From assembly GCF_900188385.1 (NCBI RefSeq), contig NZ_FZOI01000023.1, forward strand, positions 1 through 63,816: 63,816 nt of DNA. Reading direction: 5' to 3'. The DNA is from Azospirillum sp. RU38E (lineage in GTDB: Bacteria > Pseudomonadota > Alphaproteobacteria > Azospirillales > Azospirillaceae). The notes under the pieces were generated by a model. It was not told the origin of the DNA and did not search any database. It was given only the letters and a program-made list of their open reading frames with translations. How positions within the stretch are numbered: the stretch's first letter is position 1; the number at the start of each line of letters is the position of its first letter. Positions 33,558-43,900 of this stretch are shown in pieces. Made by a program: the position numbers and the translations under genes.

Positions 33558-35969
33558 TCAGGGATAGCGGTGCAGAAGGTCGGCGGCCCAATCCAAGCCT
33601 TTGGCGCGCAGCCAGCGCGCGGCAAAACCACCCTGCCCGGCCTCGGCCAGAACCTTGTCGATCAGCGCCTGCGACGCCGGGTCCGACGCGGCGCAAAAGG
33701 CCTTGACCACGGGCCCCAGCCCCAGTTGGAATAGCCGGTTGCCACGCCTGGATTGCAGGTAATAGTCCCGCTTGGGCGTGGCCTGGGCGATGAGGCTGAT
33801 CTGGCGGTCGTTGAGCCCGAAGGCGGCATAGACAGCCCTGGCCTGCGGTTCGATGGCGCGATCATTGGGCAGGAAGACGCGCTGCGGGCAGCTTTCGATC
33901 AGGGCCGGGGCAATGCTACTCCCGGCAATGTCGGCAAGCGACTGGGTTGCGAACAGCACCGCCACGTTGCGCTTACGCAGGACCTTCAGCCATTCCCGGA
34001 TACGGGCGGCAAAGGCGGGATTGTCGAGATAGACCCAAGCCTCATCCAGGATCAGCAGGGTGGGCGCGCCCGTGAAGCGTTCCTCCAGCCGATGGAAAAG
34101 ATAGGCCAGGACCGGCAGCACTGCCCCTGTCCGGTGCAGCAGCGCCTCCATCTCGAAACACTGCACGGCGGCCAAGTCCAAGCCATCCGATGCGGCGTCC
34201 AGCAAGGCGCCGTGCGGCCCTTCAAGCGTGTAGGGCTGAAGGGCGGCCTTCAGCGGGTTGGATTGCAGCAGCAGGGACAGACCGGTCAGCGTGCGCTGCT
34301 CTGGCGGTGCCCCGGCCAAACTATTCAACGCTGACCAGACGAGGTCCTTGATCTCCGGCGTGATGGCGACCTGCTCATGCTCCAGCAAGCCAACAATCCA
34401 ATCTGCGGCCCAGGCCCGCTGGTCGGGATCGTCGATGCGGCGCAGAGGCTGGAAGGACAAATCGCCCGTCTGGCCTAGCGCATGGTGGCGACCACCCATA
34501 GCCAGGGTAGCGGCTCGGGCGGAGTTGCCTTTGTCGAAGATATAGACCTGGGCACCGGGATAGCGGCGGAACTGCATCGCCATCAGAGACAGCAGCACCG
34601 ATTTGCCGGCACCCGTCGGACCCACCACCAGCATATGGCCGACATCGCCGACATGGGTGGAAAAGCGGAACAGTGTCGCCCCGCTGGTCTCTGCCTGGAA
34701 CAAAGGCGGACCATCCAGGTGCCCATTGCGGGCAGGCCCTGCCCATGTCGCCGACAGCGGCATCAGATGGACAAGGTTCAGACTGTGAACAAGCGGCTGG
34801 CGGACATTGGCATAGACATGGCCGGGTAGGCTGCCCAACCAGGCTTCCACGGCATTGATCCGCTCGGGAATGACGGTAAAGCCAAGCCCTGTCAGCACCC
34901 GCTCGACAGCGGCCAGCTTGTCGTCTGCCCCCTGCGTGTCTGTATCCCAGACCGTGACACTGGCGGTCAGGTGACCATAGGCGACATGGTCGGCCCCAAG
35001 CGATTGCAGCGCCGCATCAACATCCATCGCCTTATTGTCGGCATCACTGTCCAACAGGGTCGAGGGCTCATTGGTCATCACCTCGCGTAACAGGGCACCG
35101 ATGGATTTGCGCTTGGCGAACCAGTGGCGGCGCAACCGGTTCAGGGCGCGGGTGGCCTGCTCCTTGTCGAGCGGGATCCAGCGGGTGACCCAGCGATAGG
35201 GGAAATTCATATGGTTCAGCCCATCCAGCAGGCCAGGGCTTGTCTGGTTGGGAAAGCCCAGCACCGACAGGACGCGGAGATGCCGGTCGCCCAGCATCGG
35301 CTCCAGCCCGCCCAATAGCGGTGTATCGACCAGCACCCCGTCCAGGTACAGCGGCACCTCCGGCACGGCGACAGGATGCCGCCGGGTGGAGATACAGCCA
35401 TGCAGATAGGTCAGGGTCTCGGCATCATCCAGATCATGCTGTTCGGGCAGGATGGTTTGCAGCAGCCCCGCCAGCCGGAAGAATTCCTGCTGGAACTGAT
35501 CCAGTTCCCGCCGCCAGTCGCGACGGCCACCCGTGACCTGCCCGCCATCCAGCAAAGCATTGCTGGCACGGGCCTGACTGTCTGGCGGCGGCAGATAGAG
35601 GACGGTCAGATGGTAGACGCTCTCATAATGGCTGCCCGCCCGTTCAAATCCGGCCCGGCGTTCCTGATCCACCAGCCAGGACGCAACATCGGGGAAGGTA
35701 CTGTCGGGATAGTCTGACGCCGGCACCCGTTCGGCCTCAAAGAACAACGCCCAGCCCGATCCCAGCCGTCGCAGGGCATTGTTGGTGCGCGCCGACAGCG
35801 CGACCAGTTCCGCCTCGGTGGCGGAATCCAGGTCAGGCCCGCGATAGCGCAGGGTGCGCTGGAAGCTGCCATCCTTGTTCAAGACTGTACCGGGGGCGAC
35901 CAGGGCGGCCCAAGGCAGATGATCGGCCAGCCGGTCGGGCCGGGGGCGATATTCGCGCAGGTTCAGCAT
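33558..35969 (-). CDS. trbE: Conjugal transfer ATPase TrbE (VirB4-like)
   Basis: 803 aa. An N-terminal CagE/VirB4 domain (about 1-420) precedes the ATPase domain with Walker A VVGPTGAGKSVLLSL (about 450-465), Walker B TLLILDEAWVYL (about 655-666) and the motif IREWLKVLRKRNVAVLFATQ region. VirB4 ATPases power assembly and secretion at the inner membrane. Length and motifs are complete. It overlaps trbD by 7 bp. Confidence 0.94.
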   Translation of the reverse strand: MLNLREYRPRPDRLADHLPWAALVAPGTVLNKDGSFQRTLRYRGPDLDSATEAELVALSARTNNALRRLGSGWALFFEAERVPASDYPDSTFPDVASWLVDQERRAGFERAGSHYESVYHLTVLYLPPPDSQARASNALLDGGQVTGGRRDWRRELDQFQQEFFRLAGLLQTILPEQHDLDDAETLTYLHGCISTRRHPVAVPEVPLYLDGVLVDTPLLGGLEPMLGDRHLRVLSVLGFPNQTSPGLLDGLNHMNFPYRWVTRWIPLDKEQATRALNRLRRHWFAKRKSIGALLREVMTNEPSTLLDSDADNKAMDVDAALQSLGADHVAYGHLTASVTVWDTDTQGADDKLAAVERVLTGLGFTVIPERINAVEAWLGSLPGHVYANVRQPLVHSLNLVHLMPLSATWAGPARNGHLDGPPLFQAETSGATLFRFSTHVGDVGHMLVVGPTGAGKSVLLSLMAMQFRRYPGAQVYIFDKGNSARAATLAMGGRHHALGQTGDLSFQPLRRIDDPDQRAWAADWIVGLLEHEQVAITPEIKDLVWSALNSLAGAPPEQRTLTGLSLLLQSNPLKAALQPYTLEGPHGALLDAASDGLDLAAVQCFEMEALLHRTGAVLPVLAYLFHRLEERFTGAPTLLILDEAWVYLDNPAFAARIREWLKVLRKRNVAVLFATQSLADIAGSSIAPALIESCPQRVFLPNDRAIEPQARAVYAAFGLNDRQISLIAQATPKRDYYLQSRRGNRLFQLGLGPVVKAFCAASDPASQALIDKVLAEAGQGGFAARWLRAKGLDWAADLLHRYP

Positions 35970-36226
35970 GACCAGCCTCCCGCCTGACGCAGGTGGCGGG
36001 CCAGGATGGCGGCGATGTGGGGATCACGCCGGCTGACCAGTACGGCCAAGCTGTGCCCGCCGAGCGCCAACAACAGACCCGCCAGCCATTGCTGAAGCCC
36101 CAGACCAATGGCCGCGGCGATGGTGCCATTGAGGATGGCCAGCGCGCGCGGGGCACCGCCGAGCCGGATCGGCTCGGTCAGCGCCCGGTGCAGCGGCACG
36201 GTAAAGCCTTCGGGCAGGTCTTTCAT
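35963..36226 (-). CDS. trbD: Conjugal transfer protein TrbD (VirB3-like)
   Basis: 87 aa from the ATG at 36226, overlapping the trbC stop by 4 bp. FTVPLHRALTEPIRLGGAPR is the usual VirB3/TrbD N-terminus, followed by two hydrophobic spans (LAILNGTIAAAIGLGL and WLAGLLLALGGHSLAVLV). It is a small inner-membrane partner of the VirB4 ATPase. Although the frame is open further upstream, the start is set by homology and coupling. Confidence 0.9.
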   Translation of the reverse strand: MKDLPEGFTVPLHRALTEPIRLGGAPRALAILNGTIAAAIGLGLQQWLAGLLLALGGHSLAVLVSRRDPHIAAILARHLRQAGGWSC

Positions 36227-36546
36227 GGCAGCAGCGCCCCACCGCCAAAGGAGAAGAAGGACAGGAAGAAGCTGGAGGCAGCAAAGGCCACCGACAGCCC
36301 GAAGACGATCTGGATCATCCGCCGGAAGCCGCCCGACGTTTCCCCGAAAGCCAGAGTCAGGCCGGTGGTGATGATGATGATTACCGCCACGATCTTGGCG
36401 ACGGGGCCCTGGACGGAATCCAGGATGCGCTGGAGGGGATCCTCCCAGGGCATGCCAGAGCCGGCAGCGTAGGCCGGTGCTGCCAGCAGCAGGGCCATGC
36501 CGGCAAAGGCCAGGGAACGCAGACGGGACACGCGGAACTGTCGCAT
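36223..36546 (-). CDS. trbC: Conjugal pilin TrbC (VirB2-like)
   Basis: 107 aa. The signal peptide ends AAPAYA at about 27. The mature pilin has two hydrophobic helices, VAKIVAVIIIITTGLTLAFG and IVFGLSVAFAASSFFLSFF, joined by a short polar loop (ETSGGFRRMIQ). This is the plan of VirB2 pilins. A ribosome binding site GGAG lies 7 bp before the ATG. Confidence 0.9.
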   Translation of the reverse strand: MRQFRVSRLRSLAFAGMALLLAAPAYAAGSGMPWEDPLQRILDSVQGPVAKIVAVIIIITTGLTLAFGETSGGFRRMIQIVFGLSVAFAASSFFLSFFSFGGGALLP

Positions 36547-36558
36547 GATGATCTCCTG

Positions 36559-37527
36559 TCAAAGCTGTTGAAGGTCGGCCGGACCCAAAGTGACGATCCG
36601 GTAATCGCCATGGGCGTCGAGCCCATCGGTGCGGGCGATGGCATCGACTCGGCGCTGTCCACCGCGGGACTGGATATGGACGATCAGGTCCACCGCCTCG
36701 GCGATCAGACGTCGGGGCACGGTGACCACCGCCTCCTGCGCCAACTGTTCCAACCGGTAGAGGGCGGCCTGGGCGGAATTGGCATGCAGGGTGGCGATGC
36801 CGCCGGGATGGCCGGTGTTCCAGGCCTTGAGCAGGTCGAGCGCCTCCCCGCCCCGGACCTCCCCCACGATGATCCGGTCGGGCCGCAGCCGCAGGGTGGA
36901 GCGAACCAGATCGCGCAAGCTGACCACGCCCGACCGCGTGCGCAGGGCGACACAGTCCGGGGCGGCACATTGCAGTTCGCGCGTATCCTCAATCAGGACC
37001 AGCCGTTCGGAGGTCTCGGCCAGTTCGGCCAGCAGGGCATTGGTCAGCGTGGTCTTGCCGGAGGCGGTGCCGCCCGCCACCAGGATGTTGCGGCGCGCCC
37101 GCACAGCCCGGCGGAGGGCATCGGCCTGCAACGGCGACAGGATGCCGTCGCTGACATAGTCGACCAGGGTCAGAATACGCGCCGCCGGTTTGCGGATGAC
37201 AAAGCAGGGTGCGGTCACTACGGGGGGCAGCAAGCCCTCGAACCGCTCGCCCGTCGGCAGCTCCGCCGACAGGATGGGCCGGTCGGCATGGGTTTCAGCA
37301 CCGACATGCGATGCCACCAGCCGGATCAGCCTTTCGACCTCCTCGGGCGGCACCTGCATGCCGGTGGCGGCAATGCCCTGCCCGGCTCTTTCCAGCCGCA
37401 GCATCCCGTCGGGATTGACCATCACCTCGGTCACGGTCGGATCATCCAGGGCGGCGGCGATATCCGGCCCCAGGGCCGTGCGCAGCATGGAATGGCGGCG
37501 TTCGTCCGCCTCGCGCCGGGGGCTCAT
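36559..37527 (-). CDS. trbB: Conjugal transfer ATPase TrbB (VirB11-like)
   Basis: 322 aa. Walker A is ILVAGGTASGKTTLTNAL (about 145-162), the Asp box is RLVLIEDTRELQC, and Walker B and the His box follow in DRIIVGEVRGGEALDLL and GHPGGIATLHANSA. All motifs of the hexameric VirB11 traffic ATPase are present. The start overlaps the ribbon-helix-helix gene by 4 bp and the stop lies 12 bp before trbC. Confidence 0.94.
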   Translation of the reverse strand: MSPRREADERRHSMLRTALGPDIAAALDDPTVTEVMVNPDGMLRLERAGQGIAATGMQVPPEEVERLIRLVASHVGAETHADRPILSAELPTGERFEGLLPPVVTAPCFVIRKPAARILTLVDYVSDGILSPLQADALRRAVRARRNILVAGGTASGKTTLTNALLAELAETSERLVLIEDTRELQCAAPDCVALRTRSGVVSLRDLVRSTLRLRPDRIIVGEVRGGEALDLLKAWNTGHPGGIATLHANSAQAALYRLEQLAQEAVVTVPRRLIAEAVDLIVHIQSRGGQRRVDAIARTDGLDAHGDYRIVTLGPADLQQL

Positions 37528-37922
37528 GCTGCGCCCTCCCGGCTGGCGGACAGGGTGCGGGTGGGCGCGGCCATCTGGCGGCCCACCTGATCAATGAATT
37601 TCTGGAACCGCTCCTTGCCCACGGCGTGGGCGGCCCGGTCGGGTTCAGGAACCGGGGCCGTAACGGTCAGTTGATAGCGGACATAGAGCGCCAGGCTTTC
37701 CAGCAGCACCTGCACATCCCGTTCGATCCGCTCCAACTGCCGCCCCTGCCGGTCCAGCCGGATGCGCAGGGCCTCCTCGATGCCACTGGCCCCCCGCCGG
37801 GTCAGATATTGGCGCAGCGCATCGGACACGATGGCGGATTTGGTCGTACCCGGCTTGGCGGCCAGAGCCTCCAACTGGGTCGACAATTCATCATCGAGGT
37901 AAAGGTGATGGCGGGGTTTCAT
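37524..37922 (-). CDS. Ribbon-helix-helix (CopG-like) regulator
   Basis: 132 aa. Residues 1-45 fit a ribbon-helix-helix DNA-binding fold (HHLYLDDELSTQLEALA, then TTKSAIVSDALRQYL). A helical segment follows (RQLERIERDVQVLLESLALY). It is the first gene of the trb operon and the usual place for a CopG-type autoregulator of the Trb genes. The 210 bp upstream, shared with the divergent HU gene, should hold both promoters, but I see no clear consensus. Confidence 0.85.
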   Translation of the reverse strand: MKPRHHLYLDDELSTQLEALAAKPGTTKSAIVSDALRQYLTRRGASGIEEALRIRLDRQGRQLERIERDVQVLLESLALYVRYQLTVTAPVPEPDRAAHAVGKERFQKFIDQVGRQMAAPTRTLSASREGAA

Positions 37923-38132
37923 GGCCCGGCTCCAACAGCAGAAATGTTGGTGCCAAGCGTGGGACAGAGCGGCGAAATCTCTTATGGCCGTTACCTACGC
38001 CCTTGCGCGATCTGCACCAGAACCGACTGTGCCCCTGTCCATCCAGGTAACTGGTCAGACGCCGATCATTCAGGGTAAAGGCTTGGAAATCGGGCACGCT
38101 GTTGGTGCCGGTAATGCAGAACGGGATGAGAG

Positions 38133-38420
38133 ATGACGGAAAAGATCAGCAAGGACGACCTGGCCGCCATCGTGGCTGAGGTCACGGGCAGCACCAAGGT
38201 CAGCGGCAAGGAAGCCGTCGAGCGTATCCTGGGCGCCATTGCCGCCGGCCTGAAGGATGGCAAGGAGATCAATCTGGCGGGCTTTGGCAGGTTCACGGCG
38301 CAGCAGGTGCCGGAGCGTCAGGGCCGCAACCCGCAGACCGGGGCACCCACCACCATCGCCGCCCAGACCAAGGCCAAGTTCTCCCCGGCCAAGGCGCTGA
38401 AAGATGTGCTGAACGGTTGA
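38133..38420 (+). CDS. HU-family DNA-binding protein
   Basis: 95 aa, starting MTEKISKDDLAAIVAEVTG and containing the HU signature FGRFTAQQVPERQGRNPQTG with the Arg/Pro arm. It is a normal-length histone-like protein. It is the only plus-strand gene inside the conjugation block and lies between the trb operon and traG. An element-borne HU could assist relaxosome or integrase complexes. GGGATGAGAG precedes the ATG. Confidence 0.93.
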   Translation: MTEKISKDDLAAIVAEVTGSTKVSGKEAVERILGAIAAGLKDGKEINLAGFGRFTAQQVPERQGRNPQTGAPTTIAAQTKAKFSPAKALKDVLNG

Positions 38421-38467
38421 TCCTGATGGCGATGCCCCACCCAGCGGGCATCGCCCATCCAGCTCTG

Positions 38468-40493
38468 TCAGAAGTTGGGCAGCAGATCGTCGCGCGATCC
38501 CTCATTGATCGCATGGGCACGAGCGACATTCGACAAACGGTCCATGGCGCGTTTGTCCGCCGCCACATCCGTCTCGTCATCGGCAGACCCGAACAGGTCA
38601 GCACCGTCAGGGTCGACCGGCCTGACCATACCCTCCGCCGGCAGCCCCGGATGACGCTGCTGCTGTAGACCGCCCTCCGTCAGTTCATCCAACGCGGTAC
38701 CGTCATCCTCCTCAGCCAGACGCTGATCCATGCCGCGCACCTGTCCACCCCAATCATCGGATCTGGGTGGGGGGCGATCGGCATAAGGACCATCCGAAAG
38801 GGCTGGTGCCGGCAACACCCGTTCCGTGAAGTTCCGATCCTCGTAATAGCGCAGCTTGCGGGCGCGGATCGGGGAGAGGCCGGAGACCAACACCAGCTGA
38901 TCCGTCGGCGGCAACTGCATCACCTCGCCGGGTGTCAACAGAGGCCGGGCTGTTTCCTGTCGGCTGACCATGACATGGGAGAGCCAGGGGGCCAGCCGGT
39001 GGCCGGCATAGTTGCGTTGCGCCCGCAATTCTGTCGCTGTGCCCAGCGCGTCCGAGATGCGTTTAGCCGTCCGCTCGTCATTGCTGCTGAAGGCGATGCG
39101 GACATGGCAATTATCCAGGATGGCGTTGTTCTCGCCATAGGCCTTGGAGATCTGGTTGAGGCTCTGGGCAATCAGGTAGGCGCGGATGCCATAGCCCGCC
39201 ATGAAGGCCAGCGCCGTTTCAAAGAAGTCCAACCGCCCCAGGGCCGGGAACTCGTCCAGCATCATCAGCAACTGGTGCCGCCGCCGCTTGGCGGGGTCGC
39301 CCTCCAGCCGCTCGGTCAGCCGTCGCCCGATCTGGTTCAGCACCAAGCGCACCAGCGGCTTGGTGCGGGAAATGTCCGATGGCGGGATCACAAGGTACAG
39401 CGACACCGGTCGTGGCGCATCCACCAGATCGGCAATCCGCCAGTCACAGGCCGCCGTCGTAGCCGCCACGGTCGGATCACGGTAAAGGCCCAGGAACGAC
39501 ATGGCGGTGGACAGCACGCCTGACCGCTCATTCTCCGACTTGTTCAGCACCTCCCGTGCCGCTGACGCGACAACGGGATGGACAATGGGGTTATCGGGCG
39601 TGCCCAGATGGTTGGTCGCCATCATCCGGCGCAGGGGTGTGGGCAAAGCTCCGCCTGGGGTCGGACAGGAAGGTGGCCACACGGGCCAGGGTTTTGTCCT
39701 CCTCGGCATACAGCACATGCAGGATGGCGCCGACCAGCAGGCTGTGGGAGGTTTTCTCCCAATGGTTCCGACGTTCCAGGGCTCCCTCGGGATCGACCAG
39801 GATATCGGCGATGTTCTGCACATCACGGACCTCATCCGGCCCCTTGCGCACCTCCAGCAGCGGATTGTAACGGGCCGAGCGCGGATCGGTTGGGTTGAAC
39901 AGCAGGCTGTGTGAGAAGCGCGCCCGCCAACCGGCCGTCAACTGCCAGTTCTCGCCCTTGATGTCATGGATCACCGCCGATCCCGTCCAGGACAGCAGCG
40001 TCGGCACCACCAGCCCTACGCCCTTGCCCGACCGGGTGGGCGCAAAGGCCATCACATGTTCCGGCCCATCATGCCGCAGGTACCGGCGCCCCAACCGCCC
40101 CAGAAAGACCCCCGCCGACCGAAACAGCCCCGCCCCCTCCACCTCCCGGCGAGTTGCCCAGCGCGAGGAACCATAGGTCGTAACCAACCTCGTCTGCCGG
40201 GCGCGCCACAGTGACCCGATGATGGCAGCAGCACAGCCCATGAAGCCGCTGGCCCCGGCCAGCATGCCGGCCTTGTCAAAGACATGCGGCGCATAGGCCT
40301 CGTACCAGTACCACCACTCAAACAATTGCCAGGGGCGGTAAACGCGCCAGCCAACGATAACGGTCCAGGCAGGACCGAGCTGTGCCTGATAGCCCAACAT
40401 GGCAGCCGCCCATTGCGTCGCAGCCCATACGCCCAGGATAACGATGGCGAAAACGACCAGGATCTGGCCGATCAGCAATTTAGTGGGGGTCAT
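38468..40493 (-). pseudogene. traG: Type IV coupling protein TraG/VirD4 with one-base frameshift
   Basis: The N-terminal part (from the ATG at 40493) has two membrane spans and Walker A FAPTRSGKGVGLVVPTLL. The frame is lost just after FLSDPRRSFAHT. The next frame picks up immediately with LRRMMATNHLG and continues with Walker B LMMLDEFPALG and YGIRAYLIAQSLNQ to the end. Removing one base from the GGGG run at 39634-39637 restores a normal protein of about 675 aa. It would couple the relaxosome to the Trb channel. The shift could be real or a sequencing error; if real, the element may not transfer itself. Confidence 0.85.
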
Positions 40494-40600
40494 TGGGGCC
40501 TCCGTGGACGACAAAGCGGTCAACGGAGGGTGACAAGACCTGAGCCGAAGAGACTACGTCCCTTACATACGCCAGACTGCTATTTGTACGCTGCGACGAC

Positions 40601-40942
40601 TCATGTAGGGCCGGGAGCGGATTGGGTGGGTTTCCAGGTCAGGGTGAGCTTGATCGTCCCCTCCGTCGCGGCCTTGGTCAACACGGCCCCCACCTCCCCC
40701 TTCAGCGCGAAACCCAGTTCCAGGGTAATTTGATCCGGCTGTTCGGCGATCCCGGATAATTGATCCATCACGGCGGCGACGGTGGGCCGAATGGCCGCCA
40801 ACGTCTCCTCAAACCCCTTCTTCGCCTTGGCCGCCAGCCCCGTCACGGGGTTGGCAACCATGCCGCCGCGATCGACATATTCCTCCTCTACAACGATCTG
40901 GGTGCCATCGGACAGGTCATAGGGGACGAGGCGGGTGGGCAT
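40601..40942 (-). CDS. Trypsin-co-occurring domain protein (TRYPCO1/CU044_2847-like)
   Basis: 113 aa, starting with a beta-rich segment (YDLSDGTQIVVEEEYVD), then KKGFEETLAAIRPTVAAVMDQ and the final strands QITLELGFALKGEVGAVL and GTIKLTLTWKP. This matches small proteins known to accompany trypsin-like proteases in predicted conflict systems. It lies 15 bp downstream of the trypsin-STAND-WD40 gene and has its own AGGAG site. It probably acts as adaptor, substrate or regulator of that protein. Confidence 0.75.
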   Translation of the reverse strand: MPTRLVPYDLSDGTQIVVEEEYVDRGGMVANPVTGLAAKAKKGFEETLAAIRPTVAAVMDQLSGIAEQPDQITLELGFALKGEVGAVLTKAATEGTIKLTLTWKPTQSAPGPT

Positions 40943-40957
40943 GGGGATTGCTCCTGG

Positions 40958-43900
40958 TCAGCGGGGGTTACGCGGGCATTGGCCCTGGGCGTCGGGCATG
41001 GGTATGGCATCCCGGTCGCCCTGGGTGGTGGCGACACCGAACTGCTGCCATTGCGCGCGGGTAAGGCAGCGGGTGAGTTGCTTGCGCGCATCGCGGATCA
41101 GTGTGTCAATATCGGGATAGGGGTGGATCAGGACGGTGCCGTCGTTAGAGGCGGTGACGACCTGTTTGCCATCGGGGCTGAAACTGGCGGCCCTGACCCA
41201 GTCTGTATGCCCTTTCAGGATGGTTGCGGTTGGGGTTTGTGCCGACAGGTCCCAGACCCGCGCGGTCTGGTCGAAAGATGCGGTGACAACCCGTTTGCCA
41301 TCGGGGCTGAAACTGGCGGCATTGACGAAGTAGGTATGCCCTTGCAGGATGGTTTTGGTTGGGGTTTGTGCCGACAGGTCCCAGACCCGCGCGGTCTTGT
41401 CGGAAGACGCGGTGACGACCCGATTGCCATCGGGGCTGAAACTGGCGGCATTGACCCCGCCGGTATGCCCTTGCAGGATGGTTGCGGTTGGGGTTTGTGC
41501 CGACAGGTCCCAGACGCGCGCGGTGTTGTCTTCAGAGGCGGTGATAGCCCGTTTGCTATCGGGGCTGAAACTGGCGGCGGTGACTTCGCCTGTATGCCCT
41601 TTTAGGATAGTTGCAGTTAAGGTTTGTGCCGACAGGTCCCAGACCTGCGCGGTGTTGTAGATATTGGCGGTTATGACCCTATTGCCATCGGCGCTGAAAC
41701 TGGCGTCACAGACGGTGTCAAAATCCATTTCCAGGATTGTCGATGTTGGCGTGGGCTCTGACAGGTCCCAGACGCGGGCGGTATTGTCGTCAGAGGTGGT
41801 TACGACCCGATTGCCATCGGTGCTAAAACTGGCGGCCCTGACGGTGCCTGTATGCCCTTTCAGGATGGTTGCGGTTGGTGTTGGGCCCGACAGGTCCCAG
41901 ACGCGCGCGGTATCGTCGGCAGAGGCGGTGAGGACCCGTTCGCCATCGGGGCTAAATCTGGCAGCGTTGACGCCGCCTGTATGCCCTTGCAGGATTGATA
42001 GTGTTGGCGCGGGTCCCGACAGGTCCCAGACGCGGGCGGTATTGTCGGCAGAGGCGGTGACGACCCGTTTGCTATCGGGGCTGAAACTGGCGGCATAGAC
42101 TATGTCTGTATGCTCTTGCAGGGTGGTTGCGGTTGGGTTTTGTGCCGACAGGTCCCAGACCCGCGCGGTGTTGTCGGCAGAGGCGGTTATGACCTGTTTG
42201 CCATCGCTGCTGAAAGTGGCGGCAATGACCCTGCCTGTATGCCCTTGCAGGATGGTTGCGGTTGGTGTTTGTGCCGACAGGTCCCAGACGCGCGCGGTAT
42301 TGTCGGAAGAGGCGGTGAGGACCCGTTTGCCATCGCTGCTGAAACTGGCGGCATTGACGGGGCCTGTATGCCCTTGCAGGATGGTTGCGGTCGGATTTTG
42401 TGACGACAGGTCCCAGACGCGCACGGTATTGTCGAGAGAGGCGGTGAGGACTCGTTTGCCATCAGTGTTGAAACTGGCGGCGCTGATCCCGCCGGTATGC
42501 CCTTCCAGGATTGTTAGGGTTGGTTCGGGGCTCGACATGTCCCAGAGTTGCGCGGTATTGCCGGAGGAGGTGGTAACGACCTGTCTGCCATCGGGACTGA
42601 AACTGGCGGTAGTGACGGGGCTTATACCCCATTGCAGTATGGTTGCGGTTGGGTATTGTTCCGACAGATCCCAGACGCGCGCGGTGCTGTCGTTAGAGGC
42701 AGTGACGACCTGTTTGCCATCGGGGCTGAAACTGGCGGCATTGACCCAGCCGGTATGCCCTTTCAGGATGGTTGCGGTTGGTGTTGGTGCCGACAGGTCC
42801 CAAACGCGCGCGGTATTGTCGCCAGAGGCGGTGACGACCCGTTTACCATCGGTGCTGAAACTGGCGGCGATGACTCTATCAAAATGCTCTTGCAGGATGG
42901 TTGCGGTTGGTGTTGGTGCCGATAGGTCCCAGACCTGCGTAGCCCCGTCGGCAGTGCTGGTGATGACCTTGCCGCCATCGGGACTGAAGTTGGCCGTTTC
43001 TAATCTGTCACCGGCACCGAAACGGGAGACCGTGACCCACTCCGCATGCCCTTTCAGGATGGTTGCAGTTGATGTGTGCCGCGACAGGTCCCAGACCCGT
43101 ACAGTCCCGTCTACTGAGGCCGTGCTAACCCGTTTGCCATCAGGGCTGAAAGCGGCCTCTATGACCGCCCCCTCATGCCCCACCAGCGTCTTGATTTCCC
43201 GATTTTGCATCCAGGCCTGGCGCAGGGCAGCCTCAGCCTCGGCGGTCACGGGGCGGTTCAACAGGCTCAGGCCGGGGTTGGGCAGGGCCTCCAATGCCAG
43301 CAGCATAGCCGACATATGGTCACCCCGGTCGTTTTCCTGCCGGGAGAAGGCGGCGAGAACGCGGGATTCCTGACGTTGAGCCTCCTGGAACAGCCAGTAC
43401 CCGGTGATGCTAGCAGCTATGGCAAGTGCCAACAATACCATGGCGATACCCAACCAGCGCTTGGTACGACTGTTCTGCTTTTTAAGACTCTCCTGTTGTT
43501 CTGTCAGCGTCAGGTTCTGCTCTTCCAGCTTTTGTTGCTGCTCTGTCAGTACGTTGTTCTGCTCTTCCACTTTTTGCTGCTGCACGACCAGTATGTTATT
43601 CTGATCCGCCAGCATCTGCTGCTGTTCCAGCAGCCTGCGGTTCTGTTCCTCCTTCTCCCACAACTCTGCCGCGATCCGCTGATCCTCCTGTTCCACCTGC
43701 TCCCAGCTGGCCTGGATAAAGGCTTCCTGGTCCGGGGTGGGGGGAATATAGATCCCGGCTTTGATTGCCTGCCATTCCCTGGCCTGCTCCAGATCATGGC
43801 GGCGCAACAGGTCGCGCCCTTCCCGTCCGCCCTGCTGCCATGCGGCAAATTCGCGGTCGAAACGGTCGCGCCAGGACAAGAAATGCCGGTGCTGGGCGAT

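Noticed and set aside
37921-38136. 71-aa plus-strand frame between the ribbon-helix-helix and HU genes
   Set aside because: No ribosome binding site and no recognisable sequence; it lies in the shared promoter region.
42102-43373. 423-aa plus-strand frame with regular repeats
   Set aside because: It is the complement of the WD40 repeats of the minus-strand STAND gene.
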